A DNA stretch of 64,000 nucleotides from Brevundimonas aveniformis DSM 17977 (lineage in GTDB: Bacteria > Pseudomonadota > Alphaproteobacteria > Caulobacterales > Caulobacteraceae), in the NCBI RefSeq assembly GCF_000428765.1, contig NZ_KE386797.1, forward strand, positions 171,449 to 235,448, in the 5' to 3' direction. Both the position numbers and the translations under genes were made by a program. Shown piece after piece: positions 34,908 to 43,652 of the stretch; the first letter of the stretch is position 1, and the number at the start of each line of letters is the position of its first letter. A model generated the notes under the pieces. That model was not told where the DNA came from. It saw nothing but the letters and a program-made list of their open reading frames with translations, and made no database searches.

Positions 34908-35332
34908 GAGTAGGGAGTAGGCAGTAGGGGGATGCATGAGCGGCAAGATCGACGGCTACCGCGATCTCATCGTCTGGCAGAAGGCGATGGACCTAGCCGA
35001 ACAGACCTACTTTGTCTCAAAACGTTTCCCGCGCGAGGAGCAGTTCGCCCTGACCTCACAGGTCCGGCGCGCCGCCGCATCCGTGCCGGCGAACATCGCT
35101 GAAGGCTACGGACGCCAGACCCGTCCCGCTTACGTCAGCTTCCTGCGAATTGCCCAGGGATCGCTCAAGGAACTGGAAACTCACCTGATCCTCGCCACCC
35201 GCGTCGGCCTTGCCGAACCTACCGACATGGAGCCTCTTCTCAACCAGGCCGACGAAGTCGGCCGGATGCTTCGGGCCCTCATCTCCAAGCTGACCAGCAA
35301 GGCCTGACCTACTCCCTACTCCCTACTCCCTA
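34908..35332 (+). mobile_element. Four-helix-bundle gene flanked by inverted GAGTAGG heptamer arrays
   Basis: A 425-bp unit. Its left end (34908-34930) reads GAGTAGGGAGTAGGCAGTAG then GGG; its right end (35308-35332) is the inverted complement, three GAGTAGG heptamers plus a partial one. Between them lies one gene. The unit sits in the GTA operon between portal and the gp3.5-type gene, in the opposite direction. The portal stop codon (TAG, complement of 35330-35332) is formed by the right repeat, and the inner gene's purine-rich ribosome site (AGGGGGA) by the left repeat. This is direct evidence for an inserted element; mechanism of mobility is not shown. Confidence 0.7.
34936..35307 (+). CDS. 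Four-helix-bundle protein (23S rRNA intervening-sequence / Avd-like family)
   Basis: A 123-residue protein of the TIGR02436/S23 family. Hallmarks: YRDLIVWQKAMDLAEQTYFV, KRFPREEQFALTSQVRRAA, SVPANIAEGYGRQ, YVSFLRIAQGSLKELETHL and a closing helix. Relatives are encoded inside 23S rRNA intervening sequences and as solitary genes; Avd of diversity-generating retroelements has the same pentameric-barrel-forming fold. Biochemical role is not established for solitary members. Here it is not in an rRNA gene and no reverse transcriptase is near. It lies between inverted heptamer arrays that begin 6 bp before and end about 25 bp after the gene. Confidence 0.92.
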   Translation: MSGKIDGYRDLIVWQKAMDLAEQTYFVSKRFPREEQFALTSQVRRAAASVPANIAEGYGRQTRPAYVSFLRIAQGSLKELETHLILATRVGLAEPTDMEPLLNQADEVGRMLRALISKLTSKA

Positions 35333-36508
35333 CCCCACCCCCGCCATCCGCCGCCGCTCCTCCAGCGTCAGAAACCCCGCCGCCTCCAGCCGTGCCCACA
35401 GGGCCTCTCGCTCCGCCGCCAGCGCCGGCACACCCTCCAGATCCGGCGTGATCTCCACATCGGGAAAGCGCGGCTTCAGCCATGCCGTCATCGCGCCCGC
35501 CGTCTTGCCCACCAACGGCACGACCGTCTGCCGCCAGAACGCCGCCTGCGCCTCCTTGAAGGTCTGATAGGTGTTGTCCCCCGGGATCCCCAGCATCTGC
35601 GGCGGAACGCCGAACGCCAGCGCGATCTCCCGCGCCGCCGCGTGCTTGCCCTCGACATGGTCCAGGTCGTGCGGGCTCAGAGCCATCGGCTTCCAGTCCA
35701 GGCCGCCTTCCAGCACCATTGGGCGGCCGGCATTGCCTGGCCCCGAATAGGCACCATCCAGCTCGCCTTTCAACGTGGCGAACTGCGCTTCCGACAGATG
35801 CCCCCCGCCATAGATCAAGGCCCCACTCGGTCGGGCCTGATTGTCCAGCAAGGCCTTGTTCCAGGCCGAGGCGGCATTGTGAACATCGACCGCTCGGGCC
35901 GCCGCCTCCAGCGGCGCGGCCCCGTACCAATCGTCGGACGGGTTAAACAGCTTCAGGTGCAGGACAGGCGAAAACCCGTCCGTTGCTCGCATCAGCCGGC
36001 GGGATCGCGTGCCCACCGTATAGTCATAGGCGGCCGGCCATCCGCTCGCGCCCGGCACCACCCGCATCCGATCGGGTCGCAGGGCATAGAACTCTTCCAG
36101 TCCATCTCCTGCCGCCTCCAGATAGGCGTTCCCCGCCGTTTGCAGAAAGCCGAAGAGCTGCTCGAACAGCTCCTGGCGGGACTGCTCAGGATTGGGCCGG
36201 TCCAGCCGTGCGACCAGCGGATGATCGTCTTGCCGCTCACCCCCCTCCCAAACACTCAGAGGCACACTGGCGGCCGCCTCGGCGATCAATCGCACACAGC
36301 GATAGACGATTGGATTCTGGGCAAAGCCCTCTCTCGCCAGGCTCAGATAGTCGCGCGGCGTCCACACCGGTCGACCCAGATGCGACAAGGCCAGCATCGG
36401 GCCGACCGCGCTCTGCTTCTCTTCCAGGTCGCGACGCGATAGGGCCGACGCGTCGCCATCACGAACGCGCGCGTGCCGCCGGCCAAAGGGCCGTCGCCAG
36501 TCGATCAT
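35330..36508 (-). CDS. GTA portal protein (gp3-type, HK97 family)
   Basis: A 392-residue phage portal protein. Hallmarks include YRCVRLIAEAAASVPLSVWE, RPNPEQSRQELFEQLFGFLQ, GNAYLEAAGDG, YEYTV-like AAYDYTVGTRSRRL, HLKLFNPSDDWYGAAPLEAA and REIALAFGVPPQMLGIPGDN. It forms the DNA entry ring of the capsid. ATG 36508 is chosen; the longer frame to 36556 is not conserved-looking. It is the first GTA gene; the expected terminase large subunit gene is not found upstream, where a hybrid kinase gene ends instead. Its C-terminus and stop lie at the edge of an inserted repeat, so the last few residues may differ from the ancestral form. Confidence 0.94.
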   Translation of the reverse strand: MIDWRRPFGRRHARVRDGDASALSRRDLEEKQSAVGPMLALSHLGRPVWTPRDYLSLAREGFAQNPIVYRCVRLIAEAAASVPLSVWEGGERQDDHPLVARLDRPNPEQSRQELFEQLFGFLQTAGNAYLEAAGDGLEEFYALRPDRMRVVPGASGWPAAYDYTVGTRSRRLMRATDGFSPVLHLKLFNPSDDWYGAAPLEAAARAVDVHNAASAWNKALLDNQARPSGALIYGGGHLSEAQFATLKGELDGAYSGPGNAGRPMVLEGGLDWKPMALSPHDLDHVEGKHAAAREIALAFGVPPQMLGIPGDNTYQTFKEAQAAFWRQTVVPLVGKTAGAMTAWLKPRFPDVEITPDLEGVPALAAEREALWARLEAAGFLTLEERRRMAGVG

Positions 36509-36621
36509 CGATGTCTCCGGGGGTGTCTTTCGGCCCAGTTCTCGAGCCAGACACAAATCTACCCGACCAGCGTGGCCGGGGAATATCTTACGGCGACACG
36601 ATCCAAACGTCCTGATTATAT

Positions 36622-36634
36622 GGGATATTATCCC
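36622..36634. promoter_or_regulatory. Perfect palindrome upstream of the GTA portal gene
   Basis: GGGATATTATCCC, a 6-1-6 palindrome in an AT-rich patch (36611-36634) within the 149-bp gap between the hybrid kinase gene and the portal gene. It is framed by CCTGAT and ATCAGG. As the only AT-rich spot at the head of the GTA transcript it is a plausible promoter/operator for GTA expression; no regulator binding is demonstrated. Confidence 0.3.
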
Positions 36635-36657
36635 GGAAGATCAGGCGAACCGCCGAC

Positions 36658-39600
36658 CTACGCCGCCTGCTCACCGGGGTTCGAAGGCTGCCGCGGCGTC
36701 TCAAGCCAATGCGCCACTGTGGCGGCCAGCTGAGCGATATTGATCGGCTTGCCGAGGTGTCCATCCATGCCGGCGTCCAGACAGGTCTGGATCTGCTCAC
36801 GCTGGACATTGGCCGTCAGCGCAATCACCGGCAGCCCCGCATATTTGCCGCCCAGCGCCCGGATCTCGCGGGTTGCCTCCAGTCCGTCCATCTCCGGCAT
36901 GTGCATGTCCATCAGCACCATGTCGAACTCCATGACCTGGACGGCCGCCAGGGCCTCAACCCCATTGCAGGCCACCTCGACCTCGACACCGAGTTGCCCA
37001 AGGATGGCGCTGACCAATTCCCGATTGGCCGACGCATCGTCCGCGACCAGGATACGCGCATGCCTTTCGGGCTTGAGGGTCGCCTCGACAGGCTCTGTGC
37101 GGGAAGCCGTCGACACGGTGACCGGAATCTCGAACCAGAACGTCGACCCCTTACCCGGCTCACTCTCGGCCCCGATGTCGCCGCCCATGGCCTCAATGAG
37201 GCGCTTCGAAATCGCCAGACCCAGCCCCGTCCCTCCGAAATGGCGTGTCGTCGACTGGTCGGCCTGGGTGAACCGCTCGAACAGGGCCTCCAGCTTGTCC
37301 TTGGCGATCCCGATCCCCGAATCGGTCACGGCTACGCGCAGGTGCCATCCGTTGTAGGCGCAGGTCTTTCCTCCCACGCTCAGCCTCACCTGCCCCTTCG
37401 AGGTGAACTTCATCGCATTCGACAGGAAGTTCAGAACGACCTGTCTCAGCCGCCCTTCATCGCCGACCAAGACCTCCGGCACATCCGGGGCCACATCGAT
37501 GATCAGGTTCAGACCCTTTTCGGCTCGCTGAGCCTCCATCAGGTCACCAGCCCCGTGTGCGAAATCCCAGACATGGAAAGCATGGGGATCCAGCTGCAGC
37601 GCCTCGGCCTCGAGCTTGGAATAGTCCAGAATGTCGTTGATCACGCTCAGCAGAGCCTCGCTGCCCGTCGAAATCCTGTCGACATGCCGGCGGTCTTCCG
37701 GCGTCAGGCTCGAACTCGTCTTCAGCAGGCCTGCGAACCCGACCACACTGGTCAGGGGGGTCCTCAATTCGTGGCTCATATTGGCCAGGAACTCGGATTT
37801 GGCCTGACCGGCGGCCTCGGCCTTCAACAGCGCGTCGAGTAGTTCGGCTTCCAGACGCCGCGTCTCGGTCACATCGCGCACGACATCCTGAATCTCGGCA
37901 ACCCGTCCCTGGCTGTCGCGCACGATGCGCGTGCGTGTCTCGTAGTGGTGAATCTCACCGGTCTTGGTGAAGCCACGATATGTCTGCGAGAATATGTCCT
38001 TGTCCGGGTTATCCCGAATAAAGCCCGTCAGCCGCGCAATCGTTTCGGCCACGTCATCGGGGTAAATCAGACCGGTGACCGGCGTGCCAAGAATGTCTTC
38101 GGGCTTCTTGCCCGTGATCGCCTCAACGGCCGGGGACACATAGGTCACGTTCATGTCGTAACCATAGGTCACGATCACGTCCTCGGAGCGGTCCGCCAGC
38201 ATCCGATACCGCGCTTCGCTTGCGCTCGCGCGTTCGACGGCTTCGCGCAGATCTTCCTCAAGTCGCCGCGTTTCGGTCACGTCGCGGGCCACGTCCTGAA
38301 TTTCGAGGACGCGCCCTTCGTCGTCGCGCACGATCCGGGTGCGTGTCTCATAGTAGCGAACGTCGCCGTTCTTGACGAAGGCACGATATCGCTGGGTCGT
38401 CATGTCCTGGTCCGGGTGATCCCGGATCAACGCCGCCAGCTTCTCGTTGACCTCGCGCCAGTCGTCCGGGTGCAATAACCGGTTGACCGTCGTTCCGACC
38501 ATCTCCTCGGGCTTGATGCCGGTAATGCGCTCCAGCGACGGCGATGCGTAGGTCACCATCGTGTCGTAGCCATAGGTGATGATGATGTCTTCGGCCCGGT
38601 CGGCGAGCATCCGGTGCTTGGCTTCGCTTTCCTGAGCCTGCTCAAGGGCCGCCGTCAGTTGATCTTCCAGCCGCTTGCGTTCGGTGATGTCGCGCACGAC
38701 CGCGATAACCTCGTCGGCGCGGCCGGCCTCATTCTCCACCCGCTGAAAGCGGCTCTCGACCCAAACCGAATGACCTTCGCGGTGCACGGCCCGGTGGACG
38801 ATCGTGCGGCACGGTGATCCGCCCAGAACCGCTGAAATAACCTCAAGAACGTCTTTCCGGTCATCGGGATGGACATAGTCCATCGACTGGCCGCTCATCT
38901 CTTCGTACCGCCAGCCGAGCAGTTGCTCGGCCGCCGGGGAGATATATCCACCCGTGCCGTCTGCGCGAACGCGGGTAATGACATCGGCGGTATTGTCAGC
39001 CAGCAACCGGTATCGGCGCTCGCTCTGGCGGATCTGTTCTAACCCCGCCCGTTCTTCGGTGATGTCGCGCATCACGCCAAACAGGCCGGTAACCTCTCCG
39101 TTGGCGCCGAACTCCGGGGCTGTGTTGGTCTGGATCAAACGCTCGGTGCCATCGGCCACGATCAAACGTGACTCGGACTGCGTCGGTTCACCCGTCGCGC
39201 GCATATGCTCGACCTGGGCATGGATCACCGGTCGATCATCCGGGTGATAGAAATCGATCACCGCCTCCAGGGTCGGCGTGAATTCGCCACGCGTTTTGCG
39301 ATGGATACGGAAGACCTCATCGGACCAGGTCACGCCTCCGCTGACCAGATCCAGCCGCCAATGCCCGACCCCCGACATCGTCTCGGCCAGGTCGATCATG
39401 GCCAACTGGTCCTTCTGACGCCGGAATTCTGCATCCCGGTCCAGAATATCGGCCGCCATCTGGGCCAGGTTTTTCAACGCCTCGAGCTTGTCATCTCCGG
39501 GCCGCTCGCGCGGAAAGATGTCCAGAACACAGATCGCGCCGGCTCGGCGACCGTCCTTACAGCTGATGACCGCCCCGGCGTAGAAGCGGACATGATTGGG

Positions 39601-39861
39601 GCCGGAGACAACCTCGCTGTCCTTGAAACGGGGATCCTTCGCCGCATTCTCGACCACCAGCACAGCATCTGCGCCCAAGGCCACGGCAGTCTCGGTGAAG
39701 CTCGCCTTGCGCGGTACCTCATCGCGACAGACATTGACCCCACCGCTCAGCTTCATCCCGTCTTCGCCCATCAACACGACGGTCGCGGCCGGGGTATCAA
39801 ACAGGGTGGCGGCAATTGCCGTCAGGCGGTTCAGCGATTCGGTCGTACGCGCGTGCGGCAT
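36658..39861 (-). CDS. GAF/multi-PAS hybrid sensor histidine kinase with receiver
   Basis: A 1067-residue soluble hybrid kinase. A GAF domain (about 1-140; VPRKASFTETAVALGADAVL) is followed by four PAS domains (about 155-275, 285-400, 415-535, 545-665). The third and fourth are near-duplicates, sharing RYRMLADRSEDVIVTYGYD-like and HYETRTRIVRDSQGR-like segments. Then come HisKA ([20 protein letters not shown]), HATPase (VLNFLSNAMKFTS, TDSGIGIAKDK, GTGLGLAISKRLIEAMGG) and a C-terminal receiver (VADDASANRE, MVLMDMHMPEMDGLE). No membrane helix is visible, so it senses a cytosolic cue, perhaps light or redox. It ends where a terminase gene might be expected ahead of the GTA portal gene. Confidence 0.93.
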   Translation of the reverse strand: MPHARTTESLNRLTAIAATLFDTPAATVVLMGEDGMKLSGGVNVCRDEVPRKASFTETAVALGADAVLVVENAAKDPRFKDSEVVSGPNHVRFYAGAVISCKDGRRAGAICVLDIFPRERPGDDKLEALKNLAQMAADILDRDAEFRRQKDQLAMIDLAETMSGVGHWRLDLVSGGVTWSDEVFRIHRKTRGEFTPTLEAVIDFYHPDDRPVIHAQVEHMRATGEPTQSESRLIVADGTERLIQTNTAPEFGANGEVTGLFGVMRDITEERAGLEQIRQSERRYRLLADNTADVITRVRADGTGGYISPAAEQLLGWRYEEMSGQSMDYVHPDDRKDVLEVISAVLGGSPCRTIVHRAVHREGHSVWVESRFQRVENEAGRADEVIAVVRDITERKRLEDQLTAALEQAQESEAKHRMLADRAEDIIITYGYDTMVTYASPSLERITGIKPEEMVGTTVNRLLHPDDWREVNEKLAALIRDHPDQDMTTQRYRAFVKNGDVRYYETRTRIVRDDEGRVLEIQDVARDVTETRRLEEDLREAVERASASEARYRMLADRSEDVIVTYGYDMNVTYVSPAVEAITGKKPEDILGTPVTGLIYPDDVAETIARLTGFIRDNPDKDIFSQTYRGFTKTGEIHHYETRTRIVRDSQGRVAEIQDVVRDVTETRRLEAELLDALLKAEAAGQAKSEFLANMSHELRTPLTSVVGFAGLLKTSSSLTPEDRRHVDRISTGSEALLSVINDILDYSKLEAEALQLDPHAFHVWDFAHGAGDLMEAQRAEKGLNLIIDVAPDVPEVLVGDEGRLRQVVLNFLSNAMKFTSKGQVRLSVGGKTCAYNGWHLRVAVTDSGIGIAKDKLEALFERFTQADQSTTRHFGGTGLGLAISKRLIEAMGGDIGAESEPGKGSTFWFEIPVTVSTASRTEPVEATLKPERHARILVADDASANRELVSAILGQLGVEVEVACNGVEALAAVQVMEFDMVLMDMHMPEMDGLEATREIRALGGKYAGLPVIALTANVQREQIQTCLDAGMDGHLGKPINIAQLAATVAHWLETPRQPSNPGEQAA

Positions 39862-39947
39862 CTTCGGGTTCCGTTCGCACCAAGCGTGACGCGCAACCGG
39901 AAATAATCAGTTATCAGGACCTAAACTGTGTTCGTCGAACCCCTGTA

Positions 39948-40400
39948 TCAGCCGCGTTCGTCAGTCAGATCCCAGGCCGCATAGTCGAGCGCATCGTCAG
40001 GGTCAGCCAGGGTCAATTCACTGATCGTCTCGCCACGCACGCTGACCCCGGCCCGGTGCACGCTTTCCGGGTCGCCGGAGATCAAGGGATGCCAGGCCGC
40101 CAGTCCCCGCCCCTCGTGAATCCGTCGATAGGCACAGGACTTCGGCATCCATTCGAGCGCCTCGACATTCTGCGGCGTCAGCTTGATGCAGTCCGGCACC
40201 GTCGCCTTACGGTTCTCGTAGTCTGAACACCGGCACCGCTCGGGATCGAACAGCTGGCAGTGCACCCGCGTCGGGATCACCTCCAGCGTCTCCTCATCCT
40301 CGAACCGCACGAGGCAACACAGCCCGCAACCATCGCAGAGGGATTCCCACTCCGCCTCGGTCATCTCATCCAGTCGCTTGGTTTCCCAGAAGGGCTTCAT
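39948..40400 (-). CDS. YcgN-family (UPF0260) cysteine-cluster protein
   Basis: A 150-residue cytosolic protein with the YcgN pattern: FWETKRLDEMTEAEWESLCD, the cysteine cluster CDGCGLCCLVRFEDEET, CQLFDPERCRCSDYENRK, and VPDCIKLTPQNVEALEWMP with CAYR. The cysteines probably bind zinc or another metal; function is not known. ATG 40400 is the family start; a slightly longer start at 40421 is possible. The gene is divergent from the RND permease gene, sharing a 137-bp upstream region. Confidence 0.9.
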   Translation of the reverse strand: MKPFWETKRLDEMTEAEWESLCDGCGLCCLVRFEDEETLEVIPTRVHCQLFDPERCRCSDYENRKATVPDCIKLTPQNVEALEWMPKSCAYRRIHEGRGLAAWHPLISGDPESVHRAGVSVRGETISELTLADPDDALDYAAWDLTDERG

Positions 40401-40484
40401 GACGGCCCCATAAACCGACATAGGCTCCCAACAAAGATAGGACGCCCGCGAATTCCACTGCGGTCGGCCTTTCAAAGGTCGCGA

Positions 40485-40501
40485 GCGAGCGTATAGCTCG
40501 C
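40485..40501. promoter_or_regulatory. Inverted repeat in YcgN/RND divergent region
   Basis: GCGAGC and GCTCGC separated by GTATA, about 37 bp before the RND permease start and in the region shared with the divergent YcgN gene. Its place and dyad symmetry suit an operator, but no regulator gene is adjacent. Confidence 0.25.
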
Positions 40502-40537
40502 CACAGCCGATCCAGGCGGCGGAGTTCACAAGACCGC

Positions 40538-43500
40538 ATGCTCACCTCGATTGTTCGCTGGTCGCTGTCGCGGCCCCGCCTTGTGGCCCTGCTGGCGGCC
40601 TTGCTGGTGGCCTATGGTCTGGTGACCTTGGCACGGGCCAAGTTCGACGTCTTCCCGGATTTCGTCCCGCCTCAGGTCGAGGTCCAGACCGAGGCACCGG
40701 GCCTGTCAGCCGAACAGGTCGAACAGCTGGTCACGCGGCCGATCGAACAGTCTGTCGCCGGCGGCCAGGGCATCGCCGCCGTTCGTTCCGATTCCATCGA
40801 GGGGATCTCGGTCGTCACCGTCATCTTCAATGACGGGGTCGATCCCTATCGCGCCCGCCAGACGGTGACCGACAGTCTGGTTGAGGCCGCCTCGGCCCTT
40901 CCCGCCAACGCCGGCTCGCCCCAGGTCGCCCCCCTCACCTCCTCGACCATGGATCTGCTCAAGATCGGCTTCACCAGCGACACCCTGTCGCCCGAGGCCC
41001 TGCGCAACCTGATCGACACCGTCGTGCGTCCGCGCCTTCTGGCCACGCCCGGCGTCGCCCGCGCCAGCGTCTATGGCGGCGAGGTCAATCGCATCGAGGT
41101 CCGTATGCGGCCCGACGACATGGCGCGCTTCAATCTCACGCCCGCCGACCTCGCGACCGCTGTATCCGAGGCGACCGGTGTGCGCGGAGGTGGCTTCGTC
41201 GAAACCCCGGCCCAGCGCATCCTCATCACGCCACAGGGCCAGGCCCAGGGGCCGGACGACCTCGCCCGTGGCGTCATTCGCGCCGTCCCCGGCCAGCGCG
41301 TGCTGGTCAGCGATGTCGCCGATGTCGTCGAGGCCTTCGAGCCGCGTCTGGGCGATGCCCTTATCATGGGCCGACCCGGCGTCCTCGTCAGCCTGTCCAG
41401 CCAGTACGGTGCCAACACCCTCGACGCCACCCGCGCCGTCGACGCCGCCCTGGCCGAACTCGCGCCTGCGCTCGCGGCCCGCAACGTGACTGTGAATGCC
41501 GAGCTTCACCGACCCGCCAACTTCATCAATACGGCGTTGGGCGGCCTGCGCGACGACCTGATCATCGGTGCCGTCCTGATCGCTGTCGTTCTCTTCGCCT
41601 TTATGGGCAGCATGCGCACCGTGCTGATCTCCTTTGTCAGCATCCCGATCTCCCTGCTGACGGCTCTGATCGTCATGGACCTGTTCGGCCAGACACTCGA
41701 CACCATGGTGCTGGGCGGCCTCGCGGTGGCCCTCGGCGTCGTTGTCGACGACGCTGTCATTGACGTCGAAAACATTGTCCGACGCCTGCGTCACAAGGGC
41801 GAGGAGCCGGCGCGCGAGGTCATCCAGCACGCCTCCGTCGAGGTCCGCGGCCCGGTCGTCTACGCCACCCTGGTGGTCGGCCTGACCCTGGTTCCGGTCC
41901 TCCTGCTCAGCGGCCTGCAGGGTCGCTTCTTCAGCCCGCTGGCCGCTGCCTTCATTCTTGCGACCCTGGCCTCTCTGCTGGTGGCCGTGGTGGTCACCCC
42001 GGCGCTCGCGCTCTTGACGCTCGGCGGCTGGACCCCGGAGGCCGAACCACGCTGGCTCCTTCGCCTCAAGGCCCGAACCCACGAGTTGATCACCCGCGCC
42101 GCCGGCCAGAGCCGCATCGCGCTGGGCGTCACCGGCGTCGCCCTCGTGGCGATGGTCGTCGCGCCCTTCCTCTTTCCTTCCGAGCTTCTGCCGACCTTCC
42201 GCGAGGGCCATTTCGTCGTCGGCGTCTCGGCCCAGCCGGGAACGTCGCTCGCGGCAAGCCGCCAACTGGGACAGGATCTGACCGCCCAGTTCCTCGCCAT
42301 CGACGGTGTCCAGACCGTCGAACAGCAGATCGGCCGCGCCCAGGGCGGCGAAGACACCTGGGGGCCGGAACGCAGCGAGTTCCACATCGAGCTGCGCCCC
42401 CATCTCAGCGGCGCCGCCCAGGACCGCATCGAGGCATCGCTTCACACCTCGCTCGACAACCACCCTGGCCTCGAAACCGAGGTTCTCACCTTCCTGGGCG
42501 ACCGCATCGGCGAATCCGTCACCGGCGAGACGGCGGCGGTCGCCGTCAGCCTCTACGGCGAGGATCTCAACGATCTCGACACCGCCAGCCAGGCCGTCGC
42601 CCAGGCCCTTCAGACCATCCCCGGAACCGGCGACATCATCCGCCAGACCCCGCCTGAGGCGCCCGCCCTGCGCATCAGCCCCCGTATCGAACAACTCGGC
42701 GACGTTGGTCTGACCGTCAACGACATGCTCGATGTAGTCTCCAGCGCCTATCTCGGAACCGTGGCCACTCAGCTATACCGCCCCGACCGTGCCGTGGACG
42801 TCACCGTCATCCTCCCGCCCGAACGACGCATCGACCCCAACGCCATCAGCCAGTTGCAGATACGCGGTGCCTTCGGCGGCGAGGTCGCCTTGTCCAGCGT
42901 CGCCGACATCGGCATGGGCGGACAGCGCACCGTCATCTCACGCGAGGCCGGTCGCCGCCGCGAGGTCGTCACCGCCGATCCCGTCCCGGCTCAGGTCGCC
43001 CGCGTTGCCCGTCAGGCCGAGTCTGCCGTCGCCGCCCTGCACCTGCCGCCCGGCGTCGTCGCCTCGGTCAACAGCACCGCCACAGCCGCCGCCGGCGCCC
43101 GCAATCAGCTGGTTTTCAACTGCGCCCTGGCCGCCGTCGCCGCAATCATCCTGCTGCTGCTGGCGCTGGGTGACGGGCGCTCAGTCGGCCTGGTTCTGTG
43201 TTCGGCCCCCGTCGCCTTTCTCGGCGGCGTCCTGGCGCTGCCGCTGGCCGGTGGCACGCTGTCGCTCGGTGCCCTCGTCGGCTTCGTCACCCTGTTCGGC
43301 GTCGCGGCGCGCAACGCCATTCTGCTGGTGTCCCACGTCGAGCACGTCGTCCACCACGAAGGTCGTGACTGGTCCCTGGAGACCCTGATCGAGGCTACCC
43401 AGGAACGCGTCACCCCCATCCTGATGACCGCCCTGGTCACCGGCCTTGGCCTGCTTCCCCTCGCGCTCCAGAACGGCGAAGCCGGACGCGAAATCCAGGG

Positions 43501-43627
43501 GCCGATGGCCATCGTCATCCTCGGCGGCCTCCTGTCCTCGACCGCCGCCACCCTGCTGTTGCTGCCGGCCCTCATCTGGCGCTTCCGCCGACCGACCGCC
43601 TTGCCAGCACCCCCGCCTGCGGCCTAA
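40538..43627 (+). CDS. RND efflux permease, heavy-metal-efflux-like subgroup
   Basis: A 1029-residue inner-membrane proton-driven pump with the twelve-helix RND layout and two large periplasmic loops. The start VRWSLSRPRLVALLAALLVA and DVFPDFVPPQVEVQTEAPGL are like CzcA/HME pumps. Helix 4 has GVVVDDAVIDVENIVRRLR, holding the paired acidic residues of the HME proton relay. Loop motifs (LPTFREGHFVVGVSAQPGTS) and the second repeat (LVGFVTLFGVAARNAILLVS) are present. No membrane-fusion protein or outer-membrane channel gene is adjacent, so it must share partners encoded elsewhere. Substrate (metal or drug) is uncertain. Confidence 0.9.
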   Translation: MLTSIVRWSLSRPRLVALLAALLVAYGLVTLARAKFDVFPDFVPPQVEVQTEAPGLSAEQVEQLVTRPIEQSVAGGQGIAAVRSDSIEGISVVTVIFNDGVDPYRARQTVTDSLVEAASALPANAGSPQVAPLTSSTMDLLKIGFTSDTLSPEALRNLIDTVVRPRLLATPGVARASVYGGEVNRIEVRMRPDDMARFNLTPADLATAVSEATGVRGGGFVETPAQRILITPQGQAQGPDDLARGVIRAVPGQRVLVSDVADVVEAFEPRLGDALIMGRPGVLVSLSSQYGANTLDATRAVDAALAELAPALAARNVTVNAELHRPANFINTALGGLRDDLIIGAVLIAVVLFAFMGSMRTVLISFVSIPISLLTALIVMDLFGQTLDTMVLGGLAVALGVVVDDAVIDVENIVRRLRHKGEEPAREVIQHASVEVRGPVVYATLVVGLTLVPVLLLSGLQGRFFSPLAAAFILATLASLLVAVVVTPALALLTLGGWTPEAEPRWLLRLKARTHELITRAAGQSRIALGVTGVALVAMVVAPFLFPSELLPTFREGHFVVGVSAQPGTSLAASRQLGQDLTAQFLAIDGVQTVEQQIGRAQGGEDTWGPERSEFHIELRPHLSGAAQDRIEASLHTSLDNHPGLETEVLTFLGDRIGESVTGETAAVAVSLYGEDLNDLDTASQAVAQALQTIPGTGDIIRQTPPEAPALRISPRIEQLGDVGLTVNDMLDVVSSAYLGTVATQLYRPDRAVDVTVILPPERRIDPNAISQLQIRGAFGGEVALSSVADIGMGGQRTVISREAGRRREVVTADPVPAQVARVARQAESAVAALHLPPGVVASVNSTATAAAGARNQLVFNCALAAVAAIILLLLALGDGRSVGLVLCSAPVAFLGGVLALPLAGGTLSLGALVGFVTLFGVAARNAILLVSHVEHVVHHEGRDWSLETLIEATQERVTPILMTALVTGLGLLPLALQNGEAGREIQGPMAIVILGGLLSSTAATLLLLPALIWRFRRPTALPAPPPAA

Positions 43628-43652
43628 CTGCCCGCCTGTTTCAGGGGGCCCC

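Noticed and set aside
22497..36508. A complete temperate prophage
   Set aside because: There is no integrase, repressor, replication, lysis or terminase gene and no attachment sites; gene order is that of a gene transfer agent.
40706..42694. A 662-residue open frame on the minus strand
   Set aside because: It is fully opposite the RND permease gene, rich in Gly/Asp/Gln/Arg without hydrophobic structure, as expected of the complement of a high-GC gene.
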